A model generated the notes under the pieces. The model was not told the DNA's origin. It saw nothing but the letters and a program-made list of their open reading frames with translations, and made no database searches. A stretch of DNA of 64,000 bases, taken from contig OY855906.1 in the NCBI GenBank assembly GCA_963693305.1, positions 32,813,491-32,877,490 on the forward strand, written 5' to 3'. A program made the position numbers and the translations under genes. Positions 9,993 through 21,300 of this stretch are shown here, piece by piece; the stretch's first letter is position 1, and every line of letters begins with the position of its first letter. The stretch comes from Meandrina meandrites. Lineage: Eukaryota > Cnidaria > Anthozoa > Scleractinia > Meandrinidae.

Positions 9993-12243
9993 TCTTTTTT
10001 TTTTTTTATTGAATACCACCAGAAACCCATAATATGAGTTTCTGATACCACAAATTACTTAAAAAAACACTAACATTACTTACAATACTAACATTAACTA
10101 CATTACTAACAATACAAGATAACATTGTTGAAAATACTGACACTACCTTATACAATACTGTTATTTCCTATCAAAACTAACGTGCAGATAACAGAAACAA
10201 CGACGATACAACAAATACTTTGTAAAGGAAAACAGTTAATTAACAAATCGGCTATATTAACTTTATCAAAAAAAGAAAAACAACTATAATGGCTAGATTG
10301 ATCTATAAACATTTTGACATTATGAAATAAAGTAAAGCAACACTTGGCTTACAAAGCTGGAAGTGATCGGTAGATAATTTAAACGGTAAAACACGCATAA
10401 TTTATAGAGAGAGGCTGACGGAGTTTAACAGAGAAACAATTTCCACTTGTTCGTGAAGGCGGTCAAACGATTACTATTGAAAGCTATTTGTTTTTCAATT
10501 TGAATAATGGCATTCAACTTATTCAAGAAAACAGACAAATAACTGGGGACGCACCACCTAATTTGCGGGAGTAAAGATGATATCTCGCAATTAGAAGCAC
10601 AAGATCAATGGCCGTGTGAGTTGGAATTCTTGACAGTCCCATCAAGTGAAGATCTGTGAGAACAAACTCAGTCCCAAAGCCCTTTCTGAAAAAGAAATTG
10701 TTTAATATCTTCCCAAAACAATTGCGTTATGGGACAGTTCAGAAAAAGATGAACGAAAGTCTCTGTTTCTCGTTCGCAGAAGCAACATTTGTCTGATGGT
10801 ATAAGATTGATTCTCTGCAGAAAATCATTCGTGGCAATCCTCCGATGTAAGAATTTAAAGTGGAAGGTTCTTAATTTAGTGGACGCCGTGCAATTAAAAG
10901 CAATTGTGTATGCTACCTTCCAGTCTACATCACAGTCATTCTGAACATGAAGATCTCTTAGGGGTGGGATTTTTTCTCTTTTTAGAAGAGAGGTATACAG
11001 AAAATGATTGACCTTACTCCTAGAAGTAAGTTCAGCTTAAGATACTCCTTTATTTCATAGTGTTCTTGTCTGGCATCTGAGAATTATGTAGCTTCTTTAT
11101 AAAGGACCTTATAACTGAAAGAACAGCAAGCGATTCCAGCCATTGTAGCTCGGGAAATTTAACCCTCAACTCGTCGTACCTAAGCAGGGTGCCATTCTCG
11201 TCCAATAAGTGGGAAATTTTGCAAATTCAACCAATGTTTATGGAAAACGGGTCGATCATTTACTCGAATTAGGGAATTGTACCAGATGATCTGCTCACCG
11301 ACATTTACATCAGTGATGTCAGTGACATCCGTAAAATGTAGCTCTGCCCAGGCTTCCAAAACCTCTTGGACGAAAGAGTTACAGACCCCTAAAGTGGGGA
11401 TGTCGTCTTTGTGAAGATTGCAGGAGAAAATGTCCCTTCCTCCATGTTTTTTCAGACTGTCCTCGAAAACAAATTTCCACTTCCCATCATTTGTCGGGTC
11501 AAGATATTTTTTGATCCAGGAGACTTTGAGAGATTGATTGAACTTGTTTATATCAACCATTTTCAGGCCGCCCTCCTCGTAATCTTTGGTTATAAAAATC
11601 CTTTTAATCTCATCTCCTTTACCATCCCAGAGAAAATCAAAAAACCTTTTATTGCCCTTTTGTAATGCCTCTACGGAGGTGGTTAGCGGCGCTAAAATAT
11701 AGACCAGTTGGGAAACCAGGAGACTTTTAATGATGGTAATTTTCCCGCTTAAACTGAGCCTCCTAAACTGCCATGATTCAATCACACTTTCTATTTTTTT
11801 GATCCTTTCATCGTAATTGCAGCGGAGCATTGTCTTTCTGTCTGTTGCAAACCAAATTCCAAGCGCAAATACCTGTCCTTTCACCCAGGAAATTTCTGAT
11901 TTGTCACATTTTATTCAGGGTTCCCTTTCTTTTGCTGAACCCACCCAGAGCACTTTTGTTTTCTCGTAATTTACCTTGAGCCCAGAGATTATATGGAATC
12001 CGTCCAAGCCTACAACTGCACGAAGAAATGAGCCCTCAGAACCGTCGAGTATTAAAGTCGTATCATCGGCATATTGGCTTAGTTTGTGTTCTACTTCATT
12101 CGTTTCAAATCCCTTTATGTCTTTATCAATTCTTATGAAATTGGCTAGTATCGATCTCGGCTGCTATTATAAACAAATACGGGGACATCGGGCAGCCCTG
12201 CCTGAACCCTCTACCTAGGGGTAGAGGAGTACTGTCGTAATTA
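9993..12243 (-). mobile_element. 5'-truncated L1/Tx1-type LINE, 3' half
   Basis: Reading the minus strand, RT appears with RGFRQGCPMSPYLFIIAAEI (about 12230), then the catalytic SQYADDTTLILDG (about 12060) and GLKVNYEKTKVLWVG. The thumb/C-terminal region follows in an open frame at 11180-11884 (LSLSGKITIIKSLLVSQLVY, FLWDGKG). Degenerate C-terminal coding continues to about 10440, and the copy ends in a poly(A) tail seen as poly(T) at 9995-10007. Stops and frame changes show it is dead. The 5' part is missing beyond about 12243. Confidence 0.85.
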
Positions 12244-12350
12244 TGCTAGTCCCTCGTAAGGTTCAGGTATACGTGTTAATTATCAATGGCTATTGCCCTC
12301 TTTATTGTTTGTTCTTGTTCTTTTTCTACATGTTGTTTACATTGTTCACA

Positions 12351-12939
12351 ATAGATCGTTTTCACTGTCACGCAACAAAAATATAAATCGAAAGAGTATT
12401 CAGTGAATGAGGTCAAGAAAATAGGATATTATGGGAGAGAAGTAAAGAAGTAATTTCTCCAAGTTTTAGGTCTGTGCGCTGTCCCAAACTTTGGATATTA
12501 GTCGAAATGTTTTGCACAAATTTACAGAGCCCAGTATGGATTCGCCATATTGGTGTACCTCCGTGGTACACCAATATGGCGGCCGGAAAATACTGTAAAC
12601 ATCTGGAACTTACTTTGATCATCTAGGCCACTGATTACCGGTATTTGACAAACAAACATCTGCATAAAAATATTTCCTGCTACTTTAACTTCTCAAATGA
12701 CTAAAAACCACAAGATAAATGTATATTTTTTGACAAACACGGTCGTAACTGCGTGTCACGCACCGCCATTACTCTGAAATTCAAAGTGCGCTGATTTTCA
12801 AACGAAGGACGCTACTGAGCTGAAAAGTTGCAAATAGATATAATTTTAGTACCTCTTATGCCTGATGGGGATAAAAACTATGGCGTCTCTTTAGTTTTGG
12901 ATTTTGGTACCTTATGACGTGAAAACGAAAACGATCTAT
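12351..12939. mobile_element. TIR element inserted between the LINE halves
   Basis: The 13-bp termini ATAGATCGTTTTC (12351) and their inverse (to 12939) bound 589 bp. Inside is a short hairpin (CGCCATATTGGTGTAC / GTACACCAATATGGCG, about 12541-12586). There is no transposase frame. Confidence 0.6.
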
Positions 12940-12962
12940 AGGTCTATTATTAGTGTCTCTAT

Positions 12963-13531
12963 TTAATGGCGGCTATGTTTTGGTTGAGTGGATTCTAAAG
13001 CAGGATAATTGTTTTCACTATCAAACTTCTTAAATATTTGTTCTTTGAACGTTAGAGGTTTATCAGGGGAAGCCAAACGTCGAGAAACGTTCCAATGGCT
13101 TAGAGAGAAAAACTTCCAAGTTTTCAAAACGAGACCTGTGGCAAAACGAATGGGGCTATAAAGCACTCTTCGGGTGCGACAGTAGTGGAAAAGCCGGTGT
13201 GGCTATTCTATCAAAACAATTTCGATTTTGTATTAAGCAACGAGTATATAGATCCAGGAGGCCGCTTTATTATCTTAGATATTAAAGTCGCCAACCTATT
13301 TTTTACCGAAGATAATCTTTACGCTCCGAACAAGGATGACCGTTGTTTCTTTCAAAACATTACAAATCGAATGCGTGATTTTGATTGCGACAATATTGTC
13401 ATGGGCGGAGATTTTAATTTGGTTTTAAATGTGGAGTTAGACAAACAAGGGGGAAACGCTAACACCTCTCATACAAAAGCATTGGCTGAAATAAAAAAAG
13501 TTCAAATAAATCTCGACGTGGGTGATATCTT
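12963..13531 (+). pseudogene. LINE apurinic-like endonuclease fragment (5' part of ORF2)
   Basis: Plus-strand pieces in several frames resemble the start of an L1/Tx1 ORF2: SLNVRGLSGEAKRRETFQWL near 13040, EWGYKALFGCDSSGKAGVAI near 13150, then an open frame (13185-13544) with NLYAPNKDDRCFF and VMGGDFNLVLN, the conserved GDFN box of APE-type endonucleases. At least two frame changes make it non-functional. It faces opposite to the RT part at 9993-12243, which suggests a 5'-inverted LINE or two separate insertions. The coding match stops where the foldback repeat begins. Confidence 0.8.
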
Positions 13532-13690
13532 AATTAATAAGTAATCACATGATGTGGATAAATAAGCGCTTGTAAATTTTTCAAAGACTACAAATTGCAC
13601 GAGCTCAACCGGCTCGTGCAATTTTGTTAGCCTTTGAAAAATCTACTTCTGCTTTTTTATCCCAAATTGCACGAGAAAAATCATAATAAT
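13532..13690. mobile_element. Foldback MITE, copy 1
   Basis: Starts ATTAATAAGTAATCACATGAT, has a central palindrome around GCACGAGCTC/GAGCTCGTGC-like arms (about 13597-13620) and ends at CACGAGAAAAATCAT, where it is cut by the following ATT microsatellite. The internal order matches the complete copy at 15327-15490. Confidence 0.8.
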
Positions 13691-13756
13691 AATAATTATA
13701 ACTGTTATTATTATAATTATTATTATTATTGTTATAAAAACCACAAAACACCTAAA

Positions 13757-13760
13757 ATAA

Positions 13761-13836
<76 letters not shown>
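13757..13836. repeat. (ATT)n microsatellite
   Basis: About 26 uninterrupted ATT units. Open frames across it are artefacts of the repeat. Confidence 0.95.
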
Positions 13837-13837
<1 letters not shown>

Positions 13838-13995
13838 TGATTTTTATTATAAACTGTTGTCGGGCAAGCCATATGGGAATGCTTTGGTATCAGCTTGCAG
13901 TTTCTCGTGATACTTAATGTCTCCGGTGAATAAAGTTCTCAGCTTTCTCAGCCTAGTCTTCATATGCAAAGCTCAGATTAGGAGCACTAGAAATA

Positions 13996-15353
13996 ATGAC
14001 TTACGCCTCTCTAGCCTTGGCCTACCTTGCGCTCTGCGCAAATTTAAACGGACTGACATGTGTGGAAATCAAGCTCAAAGGTGACGATTTCGTCGCCTAC
14101 AATATTAGGGGCGAGATTTCTTGGCCATCCACAAAACACAGTCTGTGGTTCGATTTCAAGACAGTCGAACCTAATGGTTTGCTGGTTTACATTGGAAGTG
14201 AAGTGGAACATAAAGATTTTGTAATGGTCGATTTGGTTCACGGAAAACTGAGGTATGACGTTAACTTTACCTTATCATACTTCACTACACTCCATGAGGT
14301 TGATTCTAATTTTAATGCATTCCTCGTTCACTTAGGTCGTTTTAATTTCTGTGATAGTTAATTTTGGCCTTATTAATAAGATGAAGTAAAACTTACACTC
14401 CGCGAGCTAATTTTTCATTGTCTCAAGTGTTTAGCCCAAATTCGATCCATTCCAAACTTTCTTACCTTGAAACCAATAGCTTTATTTTTTTTCCTCGCAC
14501 TTTATTTTAATGTTCCACAAACGTGAATGGTTCAGTGACAATATTTCTGCTTCATGGTCACTTTCACTTTTACGAGTATTGTCTACTAAGCAATTGGTAG
14601 TCGGTGAACACCTACTTCGTCTAAAAATTGGCTAACAGTACTGTTTTGATCGTTTGTTCTGATTATTAAAATAACTTTGTTCTTGTTGTCGCCACAAATT
14701 GCGTGCTCGTTTCTAAGAATTAATGCTAATTTTAAGCACGCTATGATCTGCCCCATGAAATTCTGACCATTTTTTTTAAAAAAATCTGTTGTTTTCAAAA
14801 GATTTTACAGTCAAGACGATTTTCAATCATGTGTTTAACATTAACAGAAAAAAGGCAACAAAACAAAGCATAATATAACGCGAGCGTACATCATAATCTC
14901 TTTGAGCGCGGTAATGGCGACCTGTCGCCTGGTTTGCCAGAGAATTTTTTTTCTCGCAATGTGTTATGAAACAATTTGTTCATGCTTTTAGCGTTGCGTA
15001 TATTGGATGCATCTGGAAAGTTTGGAGAGCACTCTAAAGCCCATTACGCTTCTCTCGTGCTCTCCAAACTTCCCGCGTGCATCGTAACTCAAGATTCGCA
15101 CTCTTAGTGTGACAGATGCTTTTAAACAATGTAGACTTTTACATAGTGAGCAGCTGTGGGCGTCGAAATTATTAATTGGTTTTCACTGAAATACAAGAAT
15201 TAAAAGAAAACTTTATTGCCTGATCCATTAAACTGTCATCCTTAATAATAAGTGGGCCCCATTGCAAGTTATCGGACAGCTACTCATATATTTTATATTA
15301 TGGAATAACAGTGTAATTAGTATAGGTAATCACATGATTTCGAGTGCAATTTA

Positions 15354-15385
<32 letters not shown>

Positions 15386-18300
15386 GCTAACAAAATTGCA
15401 CGAGCCCGTAGGGCGAGTGCAATTTGTAGTCTTTGAAAAATTTACAAGTGCTTATTTATTCCTAATTGCACGAGAAAAATCATGTGATTACTTATTAATA
15501 ATATACATGAAAAAAGGGACAGAGAGAAAGAAAACCAGTTGAATTTTGACACCGCGCGCCTTTTCTGATTTTTCATTCAATTGATTGGTTGAAGCACAGC
15601 AAACACATGTCAAGTTCAAACTTTCACAAGAGCGAAATATTCAGATTCATTCAGTTGTACTGTAAACTTGGGAATTTGTGGTTTTTCAAACGTTTTTGAA
15701 GCACAACTCGGTTAACAGTAACCGACTAAAGACAATGTACATATTAGACTGTGAAAGCTCGGCGTAAACTGAAGAATTGGACGGCGGCCGTTTTGGAAAC
15801 CGAGATGTAAGCTTCGAGCGGCCAAAGATGAAAAAAACCTGGTAGTTGATAAATGCAAAAAGCCACCACAAACTACAGATATGTAAGTGCTTCTGGCGTT
15901 TTGGCACCAAAAAATTCCTACTGTCATAGCACGTCCACTTTTTCTTCGGTTGAACTTCGCGCTTTTATAGTTGGAAGTTTTCCCATGACAGACCGGCGAA
16001 GAACTTGGTCGGCGAAGAACTTACTTGCCGGATTGAAAAACTTGTATCCTTGTTTACAGTTGTTTATTAATATGCCTGTCGAGTGTAGCTATTATCATTC
16101 TGTAAGCGGTCTGGTTCCAAGACAAGTCGTCACTGTTTTGTCCTTTTACTTTAGGGCAGAACTTTTAGTTCGGCTTGCCGGCTCGTTTTCCTCTATTTTG
16201 TTGGCGATATTTTTTTCTCTTCGCTTGACGTTTTCCGTACATTTAGCCAGAATGAGGTGCTAATAATTGTATTTGGTTTCTTAGAACTATCTTTTTTTAA
16301 GTGTTTTATTGTTGTTTACCTAGCGAAAACTCCGGTCGTTGTTTTCGTCCGCGTCTATTTATAACTTGCACTGGTGTTACCTCTGAACTACACTGCTCTC
16401 AGCCAATCAGAATCGAATAATTTTTTCATGTATATTATTATGATTGTAATCAGCTTGTATTTTTTATGTAAAAAATATTTGTTTTAGATGCAGGGCCCCT
16501 GTGGATACCAGCTTACGAGCCGAATGGGCTACCCTGCTTAAATAAAACTTACCTACTTACCTACTGACTGACTGACTGACTGACTGACTGACTGACATAT
16601 AAATGCTTGAGTTTAAACAAATAACCTGCTGTTGGCTCTTCAGAAAGTGACGTTATAATGCGAATACGAAACACAGGAACGACTAAAATACGATATCCCC
16701 CGTAATTATTGCGATATTTAGCAAGTTGGTTAAGACGTTTTTTATTCTTACCTGGGTTTCTTGAAACGTCTTATTGAAATAAATTTTAAATACGTAAACG
16801 CTCTAGTTAAAAATCATGACATCCAGGATTTAATTTTTTTGTTACAATAACATCTTGTTCTGGTGTGGTCGATTGCTCTTTAGAAAATCCAAGTAAATTT
16901 TCCAAGGACCACGGTAACTCGAACTGAAGTACCGGATCCTGTCACTGCGTTTACAAGATTTTTACCATTGCTCGTAACATTAGTCGCGCATATCAGTTTG
17001 TCTTAGTTCATCATCGTGTTCCTTGTTCCTTGAAATGTTCGATTTCAGGGCTCAAAATAATGGCCGGTCAACGGACAATGTCCGGCCAAAATGACCATTT
17101 GTCCGGGCAAAATTTTGGTTCGGCGGTCATTTTGACCGGTCACGTACACGGCTTTCAAATAAATAACACAAAGAAATTTATTCGCAGTATTTCTTGAAAT
17201 TTTACAGTCACAAATTTGTAGAATACAGATGAGACGGTCACTCTCTGCGGATTTGTTAGCGGTTTGCTTAAATAAAACAGAAACAGGCAACAACGAACAT
17301 CGCATCAATCAGCGTCTGCGTTGTTGTGGACGAATGTGAAATCTTTTCTCGGCGGTTATTTTGTTAATCCCCTTGCTTGAAACGGGATATTGGTATTGCA
17401 TGATACAAGAAAGGTATCTAAAAGTCGAGGACGTAAATCCTTTTTACTGGACACAGTTAACATGAAGCCGTTGGCGTTTCCTTTCTTCCTACATGCCGAG
17501 CAAAGGCACAGTTATCTCACTTGTAGCATGGGCATATGTCCTATAACTATTTAGTGTTCGGTAGTAAAGACCAGTAAAGTGCTTACAACCAAGATCGCCT
17601 CCACCCGTAAGTCGTTAACTAATGTAAAACTATGGAGAGTAACAACATTACCGGCTACTGAGCATTTTGTTTTATGTAGAGTAGAACGTAGAAGAAATGG
17701 AAATTCAAAAAGCGAACATAATAAAATTACACTTTTAGCGATCAAAACATTTAAGCTTAAGCCTTATACTCTTTAACAACGAGTGTTTATAGAGGCGAAA
17801 TTTTTGGCAGAATAGGCTATTGCTTCAAAGTAAATACTCAATATTTTGACCGATCAAAAACGAGACATGACCGAGCAAAAATTGATTTGGCCGGTCAACA
17901 TGACCGGTCAGTATTCAAAAATTATTTTGAGCCCTGGATTTTCAAGTTTTAGCGCTTCTTTTGGTTTGCTTTACTGTTGTGGTGTAACATTGCTTTACCT
18001 AGAGTCATTCTTTGTAGGACTTGGAGAAAAGCGTGAAGAAATACAGAAACCAATAATATAGTTTCCATACCGTTTAGTCAGCCTTGCGTTTTTCCTCTTT
18101 CTTTGTCTTTAGAAAAAAGAAATAAAAAACTTCACCCTCGTCCATTGTTGAGTTATATATCTATAAACACTTGGGAATTTTTAAGAACACTCGAGAAGTG
18201 CGAGAAACACTCGGCTTCGCCCCGTATTTCTCTATACACTTTTCTCGTGTTTAAAATTTTTCACGTGCTTATATAACAACAATGCGATGCGATTTTAAGT

Positions 18301-21300
18301 TCTTGAGTAAATTTTTCATGGAAAGTCTTTCACGGGAATGTTTTTCTTGACTTTTGGCGAATAGCGAAAAAAGCAGAAACTGGAACCCGCAAAAAAATGT
18401 TTGCGATTCTGTAGCTGATTAAATTTTTCCGTTTGCCTTTAAACGTTACCTGCAAGAACCTTTTTTGCGTATCGTCAAAAAAAAAAAAAAAACCGCCGCA
18501 CACGATAGCAGTTATTTAAAGCTGAACTGTTGAAACCTTTTCTTTCATTGTAGAATTACTGTAGACCTTGGCGACAACGTCGTCACTACCACGGGCCACC
18601 TTGTACTAGACGATCACTACTTTGTGGATAATAGATGGCACAATGTGATGTTACGCTTGATGGGCCGAATCTTGACTGTTAGTCTGCATGGCCAGACAGT
18701 AAACGCTGTATTGCAAAGCAAATTTACCAGACTAGATGCTAATGGTTTTGTTTACGCCGGAGGTGTACCTCAGCACACACTGGATATTCTTAAGGGATAT
18801 AAACCATCCTCGAATTTTAAAGGTTGTCTCCGAAATCTTTTTTTTGACAAAATTCAGGTTTTGGTGGACCCCACAAAAGGAAATATAAATTACAGAGTGT
18901 TTGGATCACCAGAAAACAATTGTCAACACATTAGATTTGAAGCACTGAACTTTCATGGCCCAGGAGCTTACCTTCACATGAATTCGACAGGCAAGTATTT
19001 ATTCGATATCCATATGAGGTTTCGTACTTACTTTGCAAACGCAATGTTAGCGTACAAAGGAATTTCAAACGTCCAGTATGTTAGCCTTTCACTGGTAGAA
19101 GGCAAAGTGGTTATCAAAGTTCAGGTGTCACCTGTCAGTCAAGTGATACAGTTTAGCCAGGGAAAGAGTTTGAATGATGGGGAGTGGCATGTTTTGTCCG
19201 TTGTTGTCAGCAAGACGGAGATGAAACTTCGAGTAGATCAGCTGCCAGAGTTAAAACACGAAAATCCATTGCTAAAAATTATTGAACGCTTCAGTGAGAA
19301 TCTCTACATAGGCCACTATCCATATTCGTCACATTCGTCTAGCTTCATTGGCTGTTTGAATGACTTGCGTGTTGATGGCAAAGTTGTTAAGCTAAACAAG
19401 ATACCAAACTTTATGTTTGGCAATTTGAGTGACGGTTGCGAGATCTCGAGCCACTGTTTTCCAAATCCGTGTCTACATGGCGGCAAGTGTAACGAAGTAC
19501 GATCTGGTAGTTTCTCGTGCGATTGCCGAAGGACGTTTCACCTCGGGCCTCTCTGCGAACTGCCAATTTACTTAAGGACCTGTCTGGAGTACAGGAATCT
19601 AGGTCTGGCCGAGGACGCCTACTGTAAAGTAGACCCGGACTCTGAAGGGCCTATTGGACCTTTGAAGGTTCTTTGCAACATGACTAACCACAACCAAGCG
19701 ACAACAATAATAAATCATAATCGAATTGGACCCCAGTTAATATCATCCAACCCTCGTTTTAGTAACTCCGAAGTTTACATCCACCGTATTAAATACCACG
19801 ATAATCTTGAGAGGATTAAGGCCCTGATAGCACAGAGCGAGCAATGCCGTCAATTTGTGAGTTTCAGATGTTTTGAGGCAAAACTTATGCAATCACCCGT
19901 GGGCCCAGCGCAGGTGGGTTGGCTAGGGGGAGGCCGTTCTGAACTAGTTACTGATCACTGGCCAGGCGCGTCTGCCGGAAGCGGAAAATGCGCATGCGGA
20001 ATGAACAGGACATGTGCAGATTCCAAAGTATCCTGCCACTGTGATATTGGAGACAAGACATGGAGAGAAGATAAAGGTAAAGCCTATTAAAAGAGAATGC
20101 CTGTTAAACGATAACATAATATGATTTTCCATACAGCTATTTCAATTAACGTTGTCGAATTGAAGCTTAAAGCTTAAAGACAAGACCGAAAGGTAGTGTG
20201 GGCGAAGGTATAGTGTTCTACGCGTGCTGAATACTAATGAGATACAGCGATATAGCAAACGAGACGTTTTGCGTTTCCTTGCTCTTCAGACATGTGAAGA
20301 AAACATCCTTCGCATTTACATTTAAAAAGAAAAATCTGAACCACAAAACAGCAAAAGGAAAGAAACAAGAAAGGTCTCACGGAAAGAAAAACAAATACTC
20401 AACGTGCAAAAACACAAACTTGTACGTTGATATGCAAATTCCAGTAAATACCCATGGCACCATTCGGTCTTGCCTCGTAGGCTTGAGGCTTTAATGCGGC
20501 AATGTTAATTGAAGTAGTTGTTTTACGAAGCTATGAGCCCCAGTTTTCTCTGAGTGGATAACCAGCAAGGGAACCGCAGCCGAGCTGAATTTTCTCTCAT
20601 AGAAAGTTGAAGGTTGTTTTACTAAATATCGTTCAGAAGGGATTGCATTCGAAAACCTATAATTTTCTGTTTTTCTTTCAACCCAAAACCAAGAATACTT
20701 TCATATTGTAGAGGTATGCTTCGTTACGTTAATAAGACCATATGAGAGGATCATGTGTTTCTTATTTGTTAAACGTGAACTGGCGCAAACGGTTCCGATC
20801 CCAAAAGAAGACAACTGAGCCAACTATTCCGTTTTGAAGAGATATTGCATCTAATTAAACTGCTGAGCGGCCAATTCGATTCAAAGTGATTACATTAGAC
20901 GACTGGGAAAATGTAGCTAAAGTAAATGATACCATGACAAAGACAATGAATGCCGGGGCAAGCCTTAGTGAGCCTGCATGCAATGCAGTTGAAAGAAAAC
21001 AAATATCAAATGAGAACTGTTCACATTTATTTTTAGGGGAAACATTTTCCTTTTTCGAGCAGTTTTTGACTTTTTGGAGCAAAATGTCATAGTTTTAGTA
21101 GCACAATCTGTAGAAGCCCATATAAAGAGGAACGCACGCGCAAACGAAAATTACAGTTGGGAGAATTTGTTAGAGATCATTTCAATTTCCCTCTATTGTT
21201 CATTCCATTTTTTCTCATAACCTTTTCTCTTGATGAAGTATCGGCTAGTAAAATAAATGAAGTAATCATGGCAGTGTGTAAGTAATTAAAGGTAAAAAAA

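Noticed and set aside
11411..11665. Plus-strand frame of 84 codons
   Set aside because: Antisense shadow of the LINE reverse transcriptase.
13634..13840. Tyrosine-rich open frame
   Set aside because: Produced entirely by the (ATT)n microsatellite.
16563..16596. Possible short-spacer CRISPR-like repeat
   Set aside because: A simple GACT microsatellite at a retroelement tail; no spacers anywhere in the window resemble a CRISPR array, and the DNA is clearly animal.
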